From: Xylaria sp. FL1777
Taxonomy: Eukaryota > Ascomycota > Sordariomycetes > Xylariales > Xylariaceae
Length of the DNA: 64,000 nt
Direction of reading: 5' to 3'
NCBI GenBank assembly: GCA_022578965.1
Contig: MU400517.1
Span: 310,001 to 374,000 of the forward strand
The translations under genes and the position numbers were made by a program. Positions 47,103 through 59,669 of the stretch are shown piece by piece; the first letter of the stretch is position 1, and every line of letters begins with the position of its first letter. Under the pieces are notes generated by a model. It did not search any database. It saw only the letters and a list, made by a program, of their open reading frames with translations, and was not told where the DNA came from.

Positions 47103-47416
47103 ATGAGGACCTCCTACGCTTTCTTCTGCGTCCTAGTCCTAGTCATAGGCTCTGTTGTAGCGAATGCTCCGCCCAAAGGTAAGATATCTTCTTCTCTTGA
47201 GCTTTTGTATTTAATATGTCTGACTGGCTGGAGAAAGGCGATGATGAACCGTATCCTGAACACGTCAGGGTTGTTCCTGATTTCTTCTAGGGGGATCTTG
47301 AGGTAGAACCTCATTTCAATGTTGTCGGTGCTTCTGGAGACGGTATTTCGGACGTCGAACGAGCGGGGAGACGAACATGGCATTGCTTTCCGAATGGGAA
47401 AGGATTCACGAAGTGA
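47103..47416 (+). pseudogene. Small secreted protein with an in-frame TAG
   Basis: ATG at 47103 opens a strong signal peptide (MRTSYAFFCVLVLVIGSVVANA). A 59-bp intron (47179-47237, GTAAGA..AAAG) leads into DDEPYPEHVRVVPDFF and then a TAG at 47288-47290. The same frame continues without interruption for 41 more residues (GDLEVEPHFNVVGASGDGI, RTWHCFPNGKGF) to TGA at 47414-47416. Either the protein ends at the TAG (about 42 aa) or a longer secreted protein has lost its end by one nonsense change. An alternative acceptor at the TAG itself gives the wrong phase. No family recognised. Confidence 0.5.
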
Positions 47417-48893
47417 AGGGAAAACAAGTCCTTCTCGGGATTGAACTCACTTCAATATTCGGGGGCTTCTGTTATTATACAATATCACCGATATCATTCA
47501 CCGGGAGGGTGCCATGACGGGAATATGGGCTCCGTGAACTATATTTCCAAGAAAACCCTAACCCTTCGAAGGCCGCGGCGGGCCTTTCAGCTCCTAGTAG
47601 GACGCAACTGATATAAAAAACTTCAGTTTCAGATTTTATATTTGACTCTTGTCCTAGACTAATTGCTTTCATACCAATGATACACCGAATAGGCGAACGC
47701 TGCCGATAACCTTAACCTCCCCCAATCATAAGAAGCCTTCAGTGTATTAGTCACAGCCCCTCAACGGCGTGGTAAAAACATTCTTCTGTCAGATAATATA
47801 GAAAACTCTCCAGTTTCCAGACTTATGACAGCTTGATCAAGTTGGTATTCAATGAAATACTTAAACTTAAGTAGACAAATCAACACCAGGCCGGCTAGAG
47901 GACGTTCTATTCACATGACATCTTTACTTTTTCAAACACAGAAATATATGCAAGTTGTCTAAGTAGTCAGTCCATTAAGAACTCTATAGGTGATTCGGCT
48001 AATGGTCTTCCAAAACTCAACGTCTTATTGGAGTGCAAACTAACTCGAGAATCAGCTAAGGAGACTTAATATCCTTCAATTCAGAGGGGTATGACCTGGG
48101 GTATTATGACCAAGCTTAATAAACCACGTAGGAAGTTAGGAGCTGGTGTGTCCTAGCCACTGACGCCACTCTGCTTTAACACATGCGTACGAAAGCTCTG
48201 CGCAACCTATCTAGGCGGTTTACGAGGAGTCGTACGCAGTGAATATGGTAGTCGTACTTGCCGAATCCGAAGTCGCGCAAATTAACTACTGTGGATTATA
48301 AGTCTCAGTGTCAAATATAGACCAGGTATCTCAATCAAGCTTTCTAGCCTTCACTTACATAAGACATTGACGGCCTGCCTAGATGCTGAAGGCCAAAGAG
48401 CTCTCAATTGGCTATACGAACACTTGTGCCCCAGACGATTGTTTGAATTTGAGGTTATTCTTCAATGAGTTTTTTGTAAAAGGCTAACGACTATCACGAA
48501 GAAGAAGGCGTAGAGCTTACGGTCGCAATCTACACAGAAGAGGACTTAGGTTAGGACTAACTAGTAGCATGAATTCTAGAAGGGAAGAAGTAAAGGGCCC
48601 TAAGTGCAGAGGAGGAGGAGCGCTAATATAAAGCTATGTGGGTCCACATAACGGTCACGTGATATGTCACCTTTCAGGGGTTTGATTTAAAAGGGGTCAT
48701 CATAGGGCAGAATAGGGGTTCGCTTGGGAATGTGATAATCGTCAAGCGCAAAACAGATGAAACCCACTACAGAAAAATCACGGTACTCGAGTTACAAAAT
48801 GTACCTCGTTCGCCTACTACATACTCCAGATTCTCTTATTTATTAGCGTCTTCTCCAGAAGCATGAGAGTCAGTAAACACTTCCTCATCATCA
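47417..48893. other. 1.5 kb spacer, no gene seen
   Basis: Irregular, AT-rich sequence with many stops on all frames, possibly an old decayed repeat (for example 48480-48640), but I cannot assign it. Confidence 0.55.
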
Positions 48894-51800
48894 TCAACCC
48901 TCGTCTTCAGTCCACATTGTGGACTCCACAATATCCGAGTCCTGGAGCAGCTTCCCACCCAGCATGCTGCCTACGTGTGTCTTCGAAATATCTTGACCAC
49001 TTCGCCGAATTGTGGACGTGAGAACTTGTAGAAACTTAACAGGACTTCTGTCAAATTTGGGCTTGGTGTTGCGATCGTCTAGAATATACCCATCCATCGC
49101 GACAACTTGACCTTCACTCGGCACACTATCAGCGAGACCCAAGAATTTACAGGTTTCCAGGTAGTCCTCATATACGCTGAAGTAGAGCTGCCCAGCGAAG
49201 AGATTCAGCTCTACCAGAAGAGCGCAGGGGACCTCCAGTTTCATCTGCGGATCTGGGATGTTGAAGAAGTCTAGGCGGTCGAAGGAGCGGTGAACTGTGT
49301 GACAACGTGGCTTGTAAAGATGTAATGTCACGCTGCCCGGTTCCATTGACTGGAGCTTTGGCATCAGTTCCTCGGCTTCGTATGGGCTAATGATCATGAG
49401 AATATCGACAACGTTGCTGCGTTCGGCGTGGTTTGAGAGAATCCACTGTACAGGACGCTGGAATGAATCCGAGACGTGACCATTCTCTGAGGCCTCGACT
49501 GTTTTCGCAAATTCAGCTGTTACAAAGAGGTTCCCGCTGCTAAGCTGCGATGCCTCGAAACTTTGGGCTGCGCTTGTGTCTTGCAGTGCATCAAACGCTC
49601 TCATATAGGCATGTGAGGTTACCATCAAACGACCTGTGCTGACGAACATCTTGATATCCTCATGTAGAGAGTGATTTAGTGGCTGCGCAGGAGGTGGTGG
49701 TTGTACCTGACGCTCCTGTTCGATCTCGGGGGATAATTCGCGTTCCTGTTCCTCCTCTAGTATGCTTGAGGTAAATTGCAAGTCCTCAAATTCGCTACAA
49801 CGCTCTATTATGTCTTTAGTTATCCGCGTCTCTGAGCGTAGCATGTTGGCTATGGACGTCTGTTCTGCTGGGCGAGGGCTGTATCTAGTCTCTATCGACT
49901 GTGCCTCATCCTCAAGGAACCGTTCGGCATGGGGATTCGACATGGACGTAACTCCGTCGGTCTGGACAATCTTCCACAGCTCTTCTTGACGTGAAAAGCG
50001 ATCACCTTGAGCAGCCCAAAGTGGTATGTTTCTCTTGGTCTCTGTGAAGGTTTCTGATATAGCCCAATGAAGTACATCTCTTACTCCAATAGCAGCGCCT
50101 GCCGGTATGGCAGTGCATTCCTCAATTTTGGTCTGGATCTCTGCGCTTACGCAGAAAACGACAGATTGTCCTTTGCCAAGTTTTCTCATTCTCATGCATA
50201 CTGAGAGATATTAGTACACTGGACAAGAAAAGATATGGTGAACAGCTCTGGACTTACCTTGTACTAATCTGTCCTTACTCAGACCTGCTCCTAGAGTAAC
50301 GGCGGCTCTATAGTCGTCCGGCAGCTTCAGATCAGTACCCCGCGTATGGGCTTCATCTAAGAATATTAGACACGAATAGAGCTGAGTTGCGTACGAAGAT
50401 GTCTGGAGGAGCTCTAAACGTCCGTGACGGTCAATTACGGACAGCTCATCGTTGTCATTCACAAATACCACAGCGTGTGTCATTGTGTCTGTAACCATCC
50501 TCAACCAAGTCTGTGCAACTTCCTGATTATCCAGCTCCAGTATCTGAGCGCCTACATCAAGGATCACTCGTGTGGGTGTTTCAAGTTTGGCCACCATATT
50601 GATAAAGTGCTCGGCATCTATCATAGACGCATCGGACCAGGTAGGTAGTAAAACGACCGAGTTTTCTGGTTGAAGGAGATACTCTAGTACTAGTGCATTG
50701 GCATGTGTCTGTGATGGAAGATCGAGATGCTTTACATCAATCGGAAGCAGTTTGCGAGAGTCGTTGGTGCCGCTGAACCCGGTGATATAATGGGGTCTAG
50801 TCTTTCCGATATCCCATCCAGAGGCAGAGAGCTTGTGTGGAAATTCTTTTACCTGATGTGGGAAGACGATACAACCCAAGAAATAGTCTATAACGCTTTT
50901 TCCATACTTGAGGTACGGAAAGACGTCATTGATGCACTGAGGGCGGTCCTTTAGATTGATACCATCTAACTGGCGAAAGGATGCTGGCATGTTGGGAGCA
51001 TCTTTTATCCAAATATCATATTCAATGTCCGCTTGGTCAGAGTCCGCAAGGTGCCCAAGTGCAACAAATAGATCTTCATTTTCAAGGCCACCGTAGTAAT
51101 AACTCAAGCATGTGAGGGCGATCACCACATCGGGATGACTAAATTCCGAACGAGGTGTTGGGTTGTCCTTCGCTCGGTACGGTACTGCTAGCCTGGTTGG
51201 GGGTGTACGAGCTGTAGCGAGTCCGAAGTTGACGCGCCAGCGCTTACTGAGCACAAATGTGAGGAGCCCTCCGGCCAGGATACCGCGGATAAGAAGCAGC
51301 AGAGACTTTGTACTCTCTGTCCAAAGCGGCCCATTACCGGCTTCTTCTGCGGCGTTGATGTCTTCTTGGCTCAGGCTGTATTGCGTGATGTACTTGAAGA
51401 CAGCTTCTCTGACCTGTTTTCGCTGTCTTGCTATCGGGAAGCCATCGAACCCTTTGTCGCAGATATGGCTTGCGACTCTCTCCACGAGGAGTTTGCCAGC
51501 GTCTGCCTTTAGAATGCGCACTTTGGGAAACCCGCCATCGCTTCGATGATCGATATATATGGACTGTGGGAGGTGATCTGCTATGTTGGCAGCCAATAAA
51601 CGAACCAGGTCAAGTATCTGCTGCGTGCATACCCAGCGGGTTGGGCTCATTTCAATCGGTCGTTGGGATCCCATAGTATATACGAGCTCGAACTTGGGGC
51701 TGAAGTTCTCGTCGCTCTCGTCAACGATGTCCCGAGCGTTATTACTGAAAAAGTCCTGAATCTGGATAAGTAGCTTGCCGATGGCTTGCTTGTTAGTGCT

Positions 51801-54800
51801 TCTGCTACAATAGCATTCAATTCCTAACAGCTGGAAGGAGAGAAGATGCTCTGGCTGCACCAATAGGACACCACCACTGTCTTTGCAGTCCCTTATAATT
51901 TTCTCAATGGTAGTAGCGATCATTGTTGAGTCAATCTTCAAAGCCCGCGAGAACGGCATATGGTAGACCCTCCTACCTACAAGTCCGCCGAGCTTTGAAG
52001 TGAGCATCTGTGCCATCTGTTTTGACTGCGGCTTCGCAACGATTACGCGAGCAACTTGAAACCCGTTTGCTATTTCCGTAGCTACCATTGGTACGATCAC
52101 GGAGCTTTTCCCCTCGCCCATGTTCAACTGCATGACGGCATTACGATGGGAGCTTGGATTTATCATCTCGGACGCTATCCGACCTTGTATGTCGCGAATC
52201 ATAATGCCACTTTCAACCTCGAGTAGCAACCATTCCGGGTGTTCAATTGGATCCCAATTTTCATGTCCCACGTTATCCAATTCCTTGATCAGATCTTCGT
52301 CATTTTGTTCACCAGCAGCTCTTACCAGTCTTCCTGCCCTCTGAAGCGCTGTTAGAGCAAGGCCGTAACGGCAGATACACTCTCCAATCTGCTTTGAGGA
52401 ATTTCCATGCGCCATTGCTTAACTGTTGTAAAAGGAGCGATGGAGAGTATCGCGGCCCGTGACCAACCTCTAACAATCCGCTATAAGCAATACCCGTATC
52501 CGAGGTGAGCAGAGAATATAGATCGTCTACACTCTCCTTGCAATCATACAAGTGCTGACGCAAGCATGTGATAGACCACTTATGACGCAAACCTAGATCT
52601 TGCTGTCCTTGTAGCGATTGCATGCTGGCGAAAAGACTTTCGACATAGGAATGTTCGTACCGAGATCCTGAGGCTGTATTTCTTAGAGCGTTGATTAATT
52701 CAACGAGTCGAAGTGTTTTGGGTTCGCATTTGTCAAGTGAACCTGGTAGTGTGGGTGCGGGACCAGCAAAGAGGTCCCCGATAGGTACAAACCCGGGGGC
52801 CCTTGATGGTGACCTCAATGTAGCTGGTTCAGGCTGATAGAAGGCGAGAGGATCACACTCTACTCGAGATAGGGCATTTTCGATGCGCTGCAGATATTCG
52901 AAGAGGAGGAGATTTCCAAACCATTTTTTGAAACGGTCTTTCGCCTCAAGCTCCATCTTCATTAGTTCTACGTAGTTGGATATATTCCGGTCTACGGGAC
53001 TCAACGGGACTAAAGTTTCTCTTGGCCACTGATTCTGAAGCTGTGATACGAGCGTGCGAATAACGTCGTTTTGGTTGATATTGAAAGTCAGCCGGCACAA
53101 AGCGTCCATTAAACCGTGCTGGTCCTCTCCTCGGTTTGCTCTCATCCTTCCTTCCGGCGAGCGAGAGAATCGTACGAGGTTGGAGCGGACGATTCCTTCC
53201 AAGAGTTCAGGACTAGCTTCATACCCTTCGGCTGGATCACAAGATTGGATCGAAGGTAGATTTATATCCATAAGTTCGTCAATGCTATAAAAGAGCGCCA
53301 ATACTTGCAAATATTTTATGTCCGCCTCATCATGAGCGGATATAGCCGACAGCCAGATCATTATGCTGAACTTATTTGCAATGGTGCGCTGTGTCGACAG
53401 CACTTTGTGTAAAGCTGGCCAATTAGAGAGATTCAAACCAGAGTTAGCTGCGTCGGCACTATATTTCAACTGCGAAATATGTAAGCTTTGATCTGGACCA
53501 AGCACAGTTCGTGCACTTGAGATAAACCTCCAAAGCTCGCCTCCACATGGTGCATATGTGTGTAGCGTCTTGCGCTCATTATATATAATACTTGACAAAA
53601 TATATGCCTTAGTTCCGATATCTGATGACTGATTGCGATCACGACTAGCATACGTGACATCATAAGCTGTAGTATGCTCCTCAGCGCCGAAACCCGATAT
53701 GCGGAAAGTAGACGAGCGGATGCGATCTCGTTCCATTAGATACTCGTTGGTGTCGATATGGATGTGAATATCTAGTTGCTTACTGTCACTATTAGGATAG
53801 AAGAGACTGTTCTGCCTTGCCTGTTGAAATATGGATGCGACGACTTGGTAGAACCCATCGTGCTGTGACAAATAACTAAGATCAGAGTCCCATGACACGG
53901 TCTGCATAACGCGTTCGTGTTGAGGATAGTACTGTCTTCCTGGAGTTAACTGTGCAATTTGGACAAGGACGTTGATATTGCTGGGCGATAGCAGGTGAAA
54001 GGACCGTACACTGGCCGAGTTTAATGTCCATAGTGATTGTTCGACCCCAGTTCTCTTCGTCAGAGGATCAGGTAGACAGTAAGATGTCAACGCATGCAAA
54101 TATGATAGAAAAAGCTTGCCTTGCAAGTCGCCGTTGTCGAGTAACCGACCAAGCAGGCCATCTACATGGAGTGTATGCACTTTGGTGACAGATGATTTTG
54201 TAACCGTGACCCGTATATGGTCGTTATCAGACTCCCATGACACCTTGCCTTCTGGCACAAGCACAAGGCGGCGGTCTTCATGTTTCAATATTAGCTTATT
54301 TTTGAATCCAATCAGAGTCCCGAGAGACTGGTCGTCATCTAGTGACATGCCTCGAAATTCCCTTGATCGGAGATTCGACTCCCCTAAAGTAAGAAGGAAA
54401 CCTAGCCGAAGCGCAGGAATTTCTACCTCAAGCGAAAAGTCATTCAAGTGCTTAAGGAACAAATGTATGTTGGATCGCTCCGCAAGTGGAGATAATAGAT
54501 TTGCAATAGTAGTAGACGTTGTACTCTTCACACCAAGGACAGCATTACCTTTCCTCATCAACCTCCAACCTTTGGACGACCTAGACAGGAAATAGGCAGA
54601 ATCATCCGAGCTCCATGGCGTCACCACGGGCCGAAATTCCAATTCATTACTCATGTCATTGTACCAATGTACAAAGTCACGGATGAAGTGGTCTGGAAAC
54701 GTACCATGAAGTAAACGAGCTGGGATTGTCTCATATTTTATGGCGGATTTGGATGCTTGGACGAGCAAGTCTGAGCCTCCAGAAGATATTCTATTCAGCC

Positions 54801-57800
54801 CAAAGCAAACATTGTAATCTTTATGTTTCCTTTTAGCCGAAAATTGCATACCAGCAGCAGATGTGGGCATGACCTCTACAGCAACGCGACCGAAAAGAGT
54901 TGGCCACATCGGGTGAGCTTCGTACTCTGCCGGAGGACGATTTAAAGGAAGGCCATTAACAAGAAGCTCCCCGCTCAGCAAGTCGTAGTGGACCTGTAGA
55001 CGAATCCCTTCTGTGTCCGAAGCTGTTTCGGTGACAAGCCAGTGCGTTGTGTTACTAGCCACTCTCCAACCACTCCCCGGGCGGTATGCCGACCACGATT
55101 TCTCCACGGCATCTGAAATCCCTGAATGGGTTGTAGAGAGGATTGAAGAACTGCGGTATAATAGCCTATGGAACCGGAGATGAAGACAAGCGAGCACAAG
55201 CTCTGAAGTATGATCATGTACGCGCTTTCCTTCTTGGATGATGATGGAGCACTGGACAAATATTGAAGCATCGGAGTCCGACTCTAAGATGCTTAAAAGA
55301 TGCCTATCCTCGACGTCAAAACAGGATACACATATAAGAGCTATATCAACGCTCTTAGACCTTAAGTATGTGCGATCGTCTTGAGATGCCTTGTGCGACT
55401 TATCTCGAAGCAGCTCAACCCAAGCGAAAGCTCCTCTACGGAGAGTACTGAGAAGTTCAAAGCAGCTCCGCTGTACCGTCTCTGACGAAGTCAGCGACAG
55501 CACACGTGTAGTGATCGCCGCAAATACAGCTAGAGCCTGAGCAGACTCCCAATTCTCCCTAACCCTATGCCAATCCCTTGCCACATTCTCGAGGAGACAG
55601 GAAGTAAACCTCTGATCGTCTACGAGGACATGGCTGACCCGTAGTGGTGTTTCCCCAGGTGGCCCTGATTGGTATAGGCACTGGAGTATGAAGATCGCAG
55701 TCTCTTCCTTCTTAAAATCAAGCGACGGAGCGGCTAACTGCACTAGGATGTTGTGCAATTGAATGTGGTGGCCGAGTGGCAATGTGGCCAAATCCCTCAT
55801 TTCTTCGATACTCATGTAGATCGGAGTCTCGGATTGGCTCGCAAGGACAACATTCGGAGCGGGGCCATTTGGTGAACTGGAAGGACGCAACAAATACTTT
55901 TGTAGACCCTTGGACTGTTGTGGGAGACGGTATGTGCACGTCTTAAGGACATTTTCGGTGGGGAGAAATAGCTCTACGAATTGGTCTGCTTTGGAGTCGA
56001 AATATCGGTAGTTCAAACCGTTATTCACATAGATACTACTCTCCGTAGCTGTCGAAACCCGCTGTTCTCTCCGATGCGTGTAGATTTGAGGCTTTTCCTC
56101 TGATAACAGCCCGATATGCGATGGAAAACGTATATTATTAGAGAGATGCGGGTCCTGATCCAAGGCGTTGCGAGCGCGCGGAGAGCTCTTTGCTGCGTAT
56201 TGCAACCCGATGATATCTCGAAGAAGGCAGAACGTCGCTTGGCGCCATGATTGGAAGGATTTGGGGATGAATAGCTCAAAAATTATGGCTTTTGTTTTCG
56301 TGATACTTAGAGGAAGTGGCCATTCGTGGATGTCAATACGAAGATTATTGGCTTGGTCCACGTATCCGCACCTTTCACAGTTTGACTTATAACGCCGCTC
56401 ATAAAAGCTATTAACATAGTCGACGCATATTTCTTCGCATTCACAGTTACTCTGGTCAGCGAGTGCGTTGAGATTACTATATTTCATTTTTAAGTCGTGT
56501 AGTTCCGTTAACTTCGCTTCCCTTTTCTTCTCTGCACTCGTGATGATCTTCCGGTACTCTTCCTGTAGCTTTGCAGAGTCGTCGGAGTCGTCGAACCATC
56601 TTGCCGGGAAACATTGTGGACTCTCAAGATCATAGAGTTTTTCAACTGGAAAGAGAGAAGAGGAAGAACGATAAGCCATGTATTGCTCGACTTGACGTGC
56701 GGTCCGCATCTGGGACACAAATGGCAGAAGGAGATTTTGAAGAATGTCGGAGGGGATACCAGGGGCATATTCTCTAAGCAAGGGGAACAGATTAACAGCA
56801 GCGATATCGCAAGCGATCCACAACTCAAAGATAGTGAGCAACATAATCGAGCGTGCTTCTGGATTATCCACGTAGTAGGGTAGAGCTAGATCATAATATG
56901 TGACCATGAGAGAGCTAAGCTTATCGCATGAGGTACGGGGGTTGTCTCGGCTCCATTGTCTACAGTGATGTACTACCCACATCTCGAAGGCCTGAAGGTT
57001 CGCGATGGCGCTACCATTGTTCTCGTCCGGAAATGTTTTCGGGAGTTGAGGCAAGTTATGAGATGGGAAAGCCATGAGTGCTGAAGACGGCCGAAAACTG
57101 CCTGAAAGCTGCTCTCGTTGCCGGCTACCCATCCAGGAAATATAGTCGTCCAATTGTGGAATGGAAACATAGGTGTCGTTGAGGAAGTCAAGCTCAGATA
57201 ATTTTGGAAGCTCTATCAGTGGAACATCGTTCTGTTGAATTGTCAACCAGCGTCGGGAAACGACCGCATAAGCATCTTTCATGGCTTTCTCAACGTAACT
57301 AAGAGCCCCGGCATCGATAGCGGTACCTATCTTGTGCAGGCGCCTAGCTATTTTGGCGCTCATCGAGAAGATTATTTCACTTGGGAGGGACTGTTCCTCT
57401 GCAAGTCTCAAGACATAACACAATATACATATCATGGCCTCCTTATAGAGGGTATCTGCTTCTGGTGGCGTTGTTGTTCGGTTAAAACCAAGCTGCAGAG
57501 AAACGCGGATAAGCAGCCATGATGGTGAGCGACGCCATGGCGAGTGAGCAGTGTCCCAAATCACATCATCGCGCATATTTTTTATAATAGTTGGACACTC
57601 CACAGGCTGGCCTATTGATCTGAGCACGCCGTTCAGAAGCTCGGACACCATACCAGGGTGGTTTGTGTCTTGATCTTCGTGGAGCAGGCTGTGTGCTTTC
57701 TTCACTTTTGGTTGCATTGCCTTGACGGCGTTCTTGCTCATGTCTGCAAGGGCTTGGGCGATTGCCACTTGAAATTCAGGTTGCTGGAACTCAGATTTGC

Positions 57801-58294
57801 CGAGAACTACAGCTGCTCCTGGGAACGAGCGCCGGAGTCTGCCTTTTGTTGACATTGTGGCTTCGTTCTTTGGAGAGAGCTCAAAGACTTCAAAAAAGAC
57901 ACGGTTATTGGATCTGCTGATAAGAACCCCCGTGTTTTGCTCTCTAATAAGAAGCGGTATAGCTGCGTCTACTATTTATTAGCAGGTACTAACAGTCAGT
58001 ATTACAATACTCACCCTCTGTCAGCTTTGATAATAAGCTGAGGACCTCAAGCTCGTTAAGAGAGCCATCTGTTGCTGAATACGCCCGTCGCATGCTCTCG
58101 ATCGCAGAAATAGCTGCGTTGGCTTGCTCGTGGTGCGTTGAATTCGTACATTCTTTCCACGCGTGTAGCCCACGGATAGTAGTCGAAAGGAGGGCGTCGT
58201 CCCATTCGGCGTCGTAGTCTCCATCATGCGGCAGCTTTGGTGGTAGGAAGAGATTGTTAAAAACGTATAACAACTTGTCTTGTATCATGGTCAT
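48894..58294 (-). CDS. Giant DUF6606/DUF3638/DUF3645 protein, possible frameshift
   Basis: Four exons: 58294-58015, 57968-52464, 52417-50258 and 50200-48894, about 3,083 aa if every intron is real. The N-terminus (MTMIQDKLLYVFNNLFLPPKLP) matches DUF6606. DUF3638 holds a Walker-A-like QLNMGEGKSSVIVP with VIVAKPQSKQMAQML and YHMPFSRAL; DUF3645 holds FLDEAHTRGTDLKLP and ends across an intron in DRLVQ..CMRMRKLGKGQSVVF. Such proteins are sometimes labelled ubiquitinyl hydrolase in databases, but here an ATPase/helicase-like core is what I see; the function is not known to me. The third junction is doubtful. The 46-bp 'intron' 52463-52418 has a weak GTCACG donor, and reading through it gives plausible protein (PSLLLQQLSNGAWKFLKADW) before the frame must shift near 52385. 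So the gene may carry a frameshift, by mutation or sequencing error. Confidence 0.85.
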
Positions 58295-59669
58295 TTTGAA
58301 ACCGAGGTATTGTTGCTGTTTAAAAAGTGGCATATAACACAAGGGGCGAGAGAAAATATTTAGAAGGCGTCAAAGTAAGAAGGGGAGGACATCCAGAAAA
58401 GGTATGCGTGCGGAGGGAAAAAGAGAAAACTAACCTTTAGGAAATCCCGCACCTAACTAGTCTCTAAAACGAATAAAATGAGTCCACGTCAGGTGTTCTG
58501 TGCTCTAGCCATGTACCACTGCCATAACCACCCTCACTCGTTTGTGTCACGTTGAAGTGGATACCGACTCGGCTAAACCATAAGCCGGATGAGCCTATAT
58601 ATAACGATCTTTTCCTTTGTTATTTACTAGCTAGCTTCTAAGAACTTAGATCTTCTAGAGACTGTTTAACTGACCCCTTCTGGAGAGTGCAATGGTCAAG
58701 CAAAACCAACAACGGATCCAAGCAGAAGTGTTGTCCGTGGGGCCTGGGAATGTTTGACTTCCTATAATACATACTATAGTAGCGAGGTAGATAAATGTTA
58801 AAATAGAGAATTATTCTGGTGTATAGAGTTGGGATTAAGCAGGGCTTTGAGTTATGAGCTATGTCTATCTGGGTAGCCTGACGTTGAATATATTGGTATG
58901 CTTATGTAAGACAGAATATACACAGAAAAAGGGGTATTTCCCCAACAAGACTAGCCTGCCTCCGCTGCGTACACGCGTCCAAGTCCCCCCTCCGTCACTT
59001 CACTTTTCCACCTCTCACGAAGGGGGTGGTTTTCCAGTGGTGGTCGAGAGGTTTTTGAATCCACCCACCATCCCTCGAAGCCAATAGGTGGCCGGCCTCA
59101 CAGGCGTATCAACGGGTCAATATGGCAAGTGGTGCCTATAGGGGGAGGAGAAGGAAAGGAGGTTCGTTTGGGGCGTAGAGATGGTGTGTCTTCCGTCTAT
59201 TGAATAAGTGGCATTCTATCTAGGGCTCGGGCTAATATCGACTACAAACGCCGTCAAGTAGCTTAGCGGCTACACACATAACATTATATTAAGTACACAT
59301 TTTCGAATTAATAACACGTTAATATATAGGCTACCTAGGTCCGTTTGCTGAGCATGTTCTAGATTCAACAAAGTGAATGCCTGTGACGGATCAAATGCAT
59401 CTTGCCCTATAGCGGGTGGCGGCGGTGTGGCACTTGAAGTGACAGATGTTGAATATACCGGTCGCCTAAAATAGCTCGATGATACATGATCAATAGCCCA
59501 TGATGTCTCCGCGTCCGTTGGTGACCAGGTCACTAGTTTCAAAGACCACCAGCTGTTAGATACAACACCGACTGCTAAGCCGACGGCTACTTGCAGGACT
59601 TGTTGTGCTCTATAACCTACGTGGACCCCAGCCAGTCGAGACGCATGCTTCGTGAAGCTAGGGTGACGG
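58295..59669. other. 1.4 kb spacer
   Basis: Promoter of the giant gene and the flank of the decayed gene downstream. A minus frame at 59270-59707 (145 codons, with a hydrophobic VLQVAVGLAVGVVSNSWW) might be a fragment of something real, but I cannot place it in a gene. Confidence 0.5.
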
